Below, in pieces: positions 6,118-7,371 of a stretch of 7,371 nucleotides of DNA; position 1 is the first letter of the stretch, and the number at the start of each line of letters is the position of its first letter. The notes below the pieces were generated by a model. That model worked only from the letters and a program-made list of their open reading frames with translations. It did no database searches and was not told the origin of the DNA. Location: the NCBI GenBank assembly GCA_022704585.1, contig JAKJGD010000088.1, positions 1-7,371 on the forward strand, written 5' to 3'. The position numbers were made by a program, and so were the translations under genes. This DNA comes from Spirochaetota bacterium (lineage in GTDB: Bacteria > Spirochaetota > UBA4802 > UBA5550).

Positions 6118-6879
6118 ATAATGAGATTATTCCGTTCCGCTTTAATTGCGATATTGCTTTTCGCCGCCTTGACGGCCCGGGCGGCGCCCCGTGCCGGCGA
6201 TATCATCAGGAAGATCGACTTCATGATGGAGCAGATCGGCGACATTTCCGTCAAGGCGTCGATGGTGCAGAACAAGGTGCGCCAGGGGGTCAAGTCCTAC
6301 GAGTCGCTCTATTTCAGGCGCGACAAGACCGACGAGTTCCTTATCGTGATACTGGCCCCGGACACGGAGAAGGGCAACGGGTACCTGCGCGTGGGCGAGA
6401 ACTTCTGGATGTACCGGCAGAACACCCGCACCTTCCAGCACATCAGCCGTGACGAGAGCATCATGGGCACCGACGCCAAGGGCGGTGATTTCGAGAAGAG
6501 GAAGCTGGTGGAGCTGTACAGACCGCAGACCGAGGAGGGCGGCGTCACCGAGGAAATGCTGGGGAAAAAGGCCGTGTACAGGTTCACCATCATCGCGAAG
6601 GTCAACGATGTCACGTATCCCAAGCAGGTATACTGGGTCCAGCGGGACAATTTCCTCCCGCTCAAGATCGAGTCCTACTCCCTCTCGGGCACGCTGATGC
6701 AGACCGCGTATTATCCGAAGTGGACCGTGGTGGACGGCAAGTACATCCCGATCCAGATGATTTTCATAGACGAGTTCGAGAAGGGGAACAAGACCATCGT
6801 GGAGCTCTCGGGCATTTCGACCGAGAAGCTCGACCCCAAGATATTCACCAAGGCGTACCTCGAGAACCTGAGCAGGTAG
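6115..6879 (+). CDS. Secreted LolA-like outer-membrane lipoprotein-sorting protein
   Basis: This 254-residue protein is predicted to be periplasmic. The N-terminus MIMRLFRSALIAILLFAALTARA is a clear signal peptide, with probable cleavage after Ala-Arg-Ala (21-23); there is no lipobox cysteine. The mature part has the LolA-like sheet pattern seen in the uncharacterised outer-membrane lipoprotein-sorting family (PF17131 type): a helix IIRKIDFMMEQIGDISVKA, strands around GNGYLRVGENFWMYRQNTRT (88-107), YPKQVYWVQRDNFLPLKIES (168-187), and the closing ELSGISTEKLDPKIFTKAYLENL. Proteins of this family bind acyl chains in a half-barrel and often sit next to lipid or lipoprotein exporters. The ABC genes upstream therefore suggest it receives cargo from the two permeases. 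The start is uncertain: ATGs at 6115 and 6121 are both in frame, with only weak AAGG or GGG sequences upstream. It is separated from the permease by the repeat element, unlike the tight packing elsewhere in the operon. Confidence 0.85.
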   Translation: MIMRLFRSALIAILLFAALTARAAPRAGDIIRKIDFMMEQIGDISVKASMVQNKVRQGVKSYESLYFRRDKTDEFLIVILAPDTEKGNGYLRVGENFWMYRQNTRTFQHISRDESIMGTDAKGGDFEKRKLVELYRPQTEEGGVTEEMLGKKAVYRFTIIAKVNDVTYPKQVYWVQRDNFLPLKIESYSLSGTLMQTAYYPKWTVVDGKYIPIQMIFIDEFEKGNKTIVELSGISTEKLDPKIFTKAYLENLSR

Positions 6880-6880
6880 G

Positions 6881-7371
6881 ATGCCGATGAATTCGATGCT
6901 TCCGCGCGCCGGGATCGCGGCGCTGGCCCTGATGATAGCGGCGGCGGGCGCGGCCGTGGCGCCGCACCCGGACGGCGGCGCTCACCTCGCGGAAAACATG
7001 CCCGGGGCCGCGGATGCCGCGAAGCAGGCCGGCGGCCAGCCGGGAGGTTCCTCCGGCGGGAATACCCCGGAGGAGGAGCTCTTCGGCGACGAGGAGACCG
7101 TTTCGCCGGAAGGCAAATTGAAGGACGATTCCATTTCCCAGGAGATGGAGAAGCCCTCCCTGACGTTCGGCGGGTTCCTCAATTCCCGGACCAGCGGCAG
7201 CTACAAGAGGGGGAGCCTTCTCCGGAGGCTCGGGATCCTCGATGGCAGCGATTTCCAGTCCTACTTCCAGGGCAATTTCGGTCTTGACGCGCGGCTTCCC
7301 AGGGGGATCCGCGGGTACTTCAACCTCTCCGCGGACTATTATCCCGCCGGCATGTCGCAGCCGCGCACCTT
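6881..7371 (+). CDS. Probable outer-membrane beta-barrel protein, N-terminal part (3' end outside window)
   Basis: This open frame of 163 codons runs off the window with no stop. The start lies one base after the LolA-like stop. ATGs at 6881 and 6887 are in frame, and AGGTAGG (6874-6880) is better spaced for the second. A signal peptide is clear (hydrophobic GIAALALMIAAAGAAVA, cleavage near residue 27). A low-complexity Gly/Ala/Pro linker with an acidic stretch EEELFGDEETV (64-74) follows. From about residue 93 the sequence alternates as amphipathic strands (LTFGGFLNSRTSGSY, YFQGNFGLDARLP, GIRGYFNLSADYYP), as in outer-membrane barrels. I cannot assign a named family with confidence; a DUF1302-like or porin-like protein is possible. 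As last visible gene of the transport operon it may be the outer-membrane partner of the LolA-like carrier. Confidence 0.7.
   Translation, partial: MPMNSMLPRAGIAALALMIAAAGAAVAPHPDGGAHLAENMPGAADAAKQAGGQPGGSSGGNTPEEELFGDEETVSPEGKLKDDSISQEMEKPSLTFGGFLNSRTSGSYKRGSLLRRLGILDGSDFQSYFQGNFGLDARLPRGIRGYFNLSADYYPAGMSQPRT

Noticed and set aside
6084..6452. Plus-strand open frame starting before the LolA-like gene
   Set aside because: It is out of frame with the LolA-like protein, which has a signal peptide and family pattern. The alternative translation is Arg/Gly-rich without features.

Overview
The window comes from a diderm (Gram-negative type) bacterium with GC-rich genes. The evidence is a LolD/MacB-type ABC system coupled to a secreted LolA-like protein and the start of a probable outer-membrane barrel protein. 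No taxonomic marker is present. The gene set and the heavily GC-biased third codon positions would fit a high-GC spirochaete or a deltaproteobacterium-like lineage, but that is only an impression.

Left part (1-758, + strand): the C-terminal part of a DinB-family protein overlaps, by an ATGA junction, a small membrane methyltransferase of the isoprenylcysteine carboxyl methyltransferase type. A short gene-free stretch (759-948) follows and holds hairpins. Next, on the minus strand, is an Mn-type superoxide dismutase (949-1602) with a well-placed Shine-Dalgarno and a good sigma70-like promoter.

The 264-bp divergent region (1603-1866) contains the sod promoter, an AT-rich tract and a 49-nt imperfect dyad. 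It also holds a TTGACA box that may belong to the operon on the right.

Right part (1867-7371, + strand): a tightly packed envelope-transport operon. It encodes an ABC ATPase with an unusual basic tail, two FtsX/MacB-type permeases (the second with an apparently duplicated periplasmic module), a secreted LolA-like protein, and a probable outer-membrane beta-barrel protein cut by the window edge. ATPase and permeases would form an inner-membrane lipid or lipoprotein extraction machine. The LolA-like protein would carry cargo across the periplasm, and the barrel protein would be an outer-membrane partner. The substrate cannot be read from the sequence.

The most unusual object is a 170-bp AT-rich composite palindrome (5914-6083) between the second permease and the LolA-like gene. 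Heptanucleotide tandem repeats in inverted orientation flank two perfect 16-bp hairpins with a shared core. It looks like an inserted mobile or REP/MITE-like repeat, and may bring its own promoter or RNA structure into the operon.
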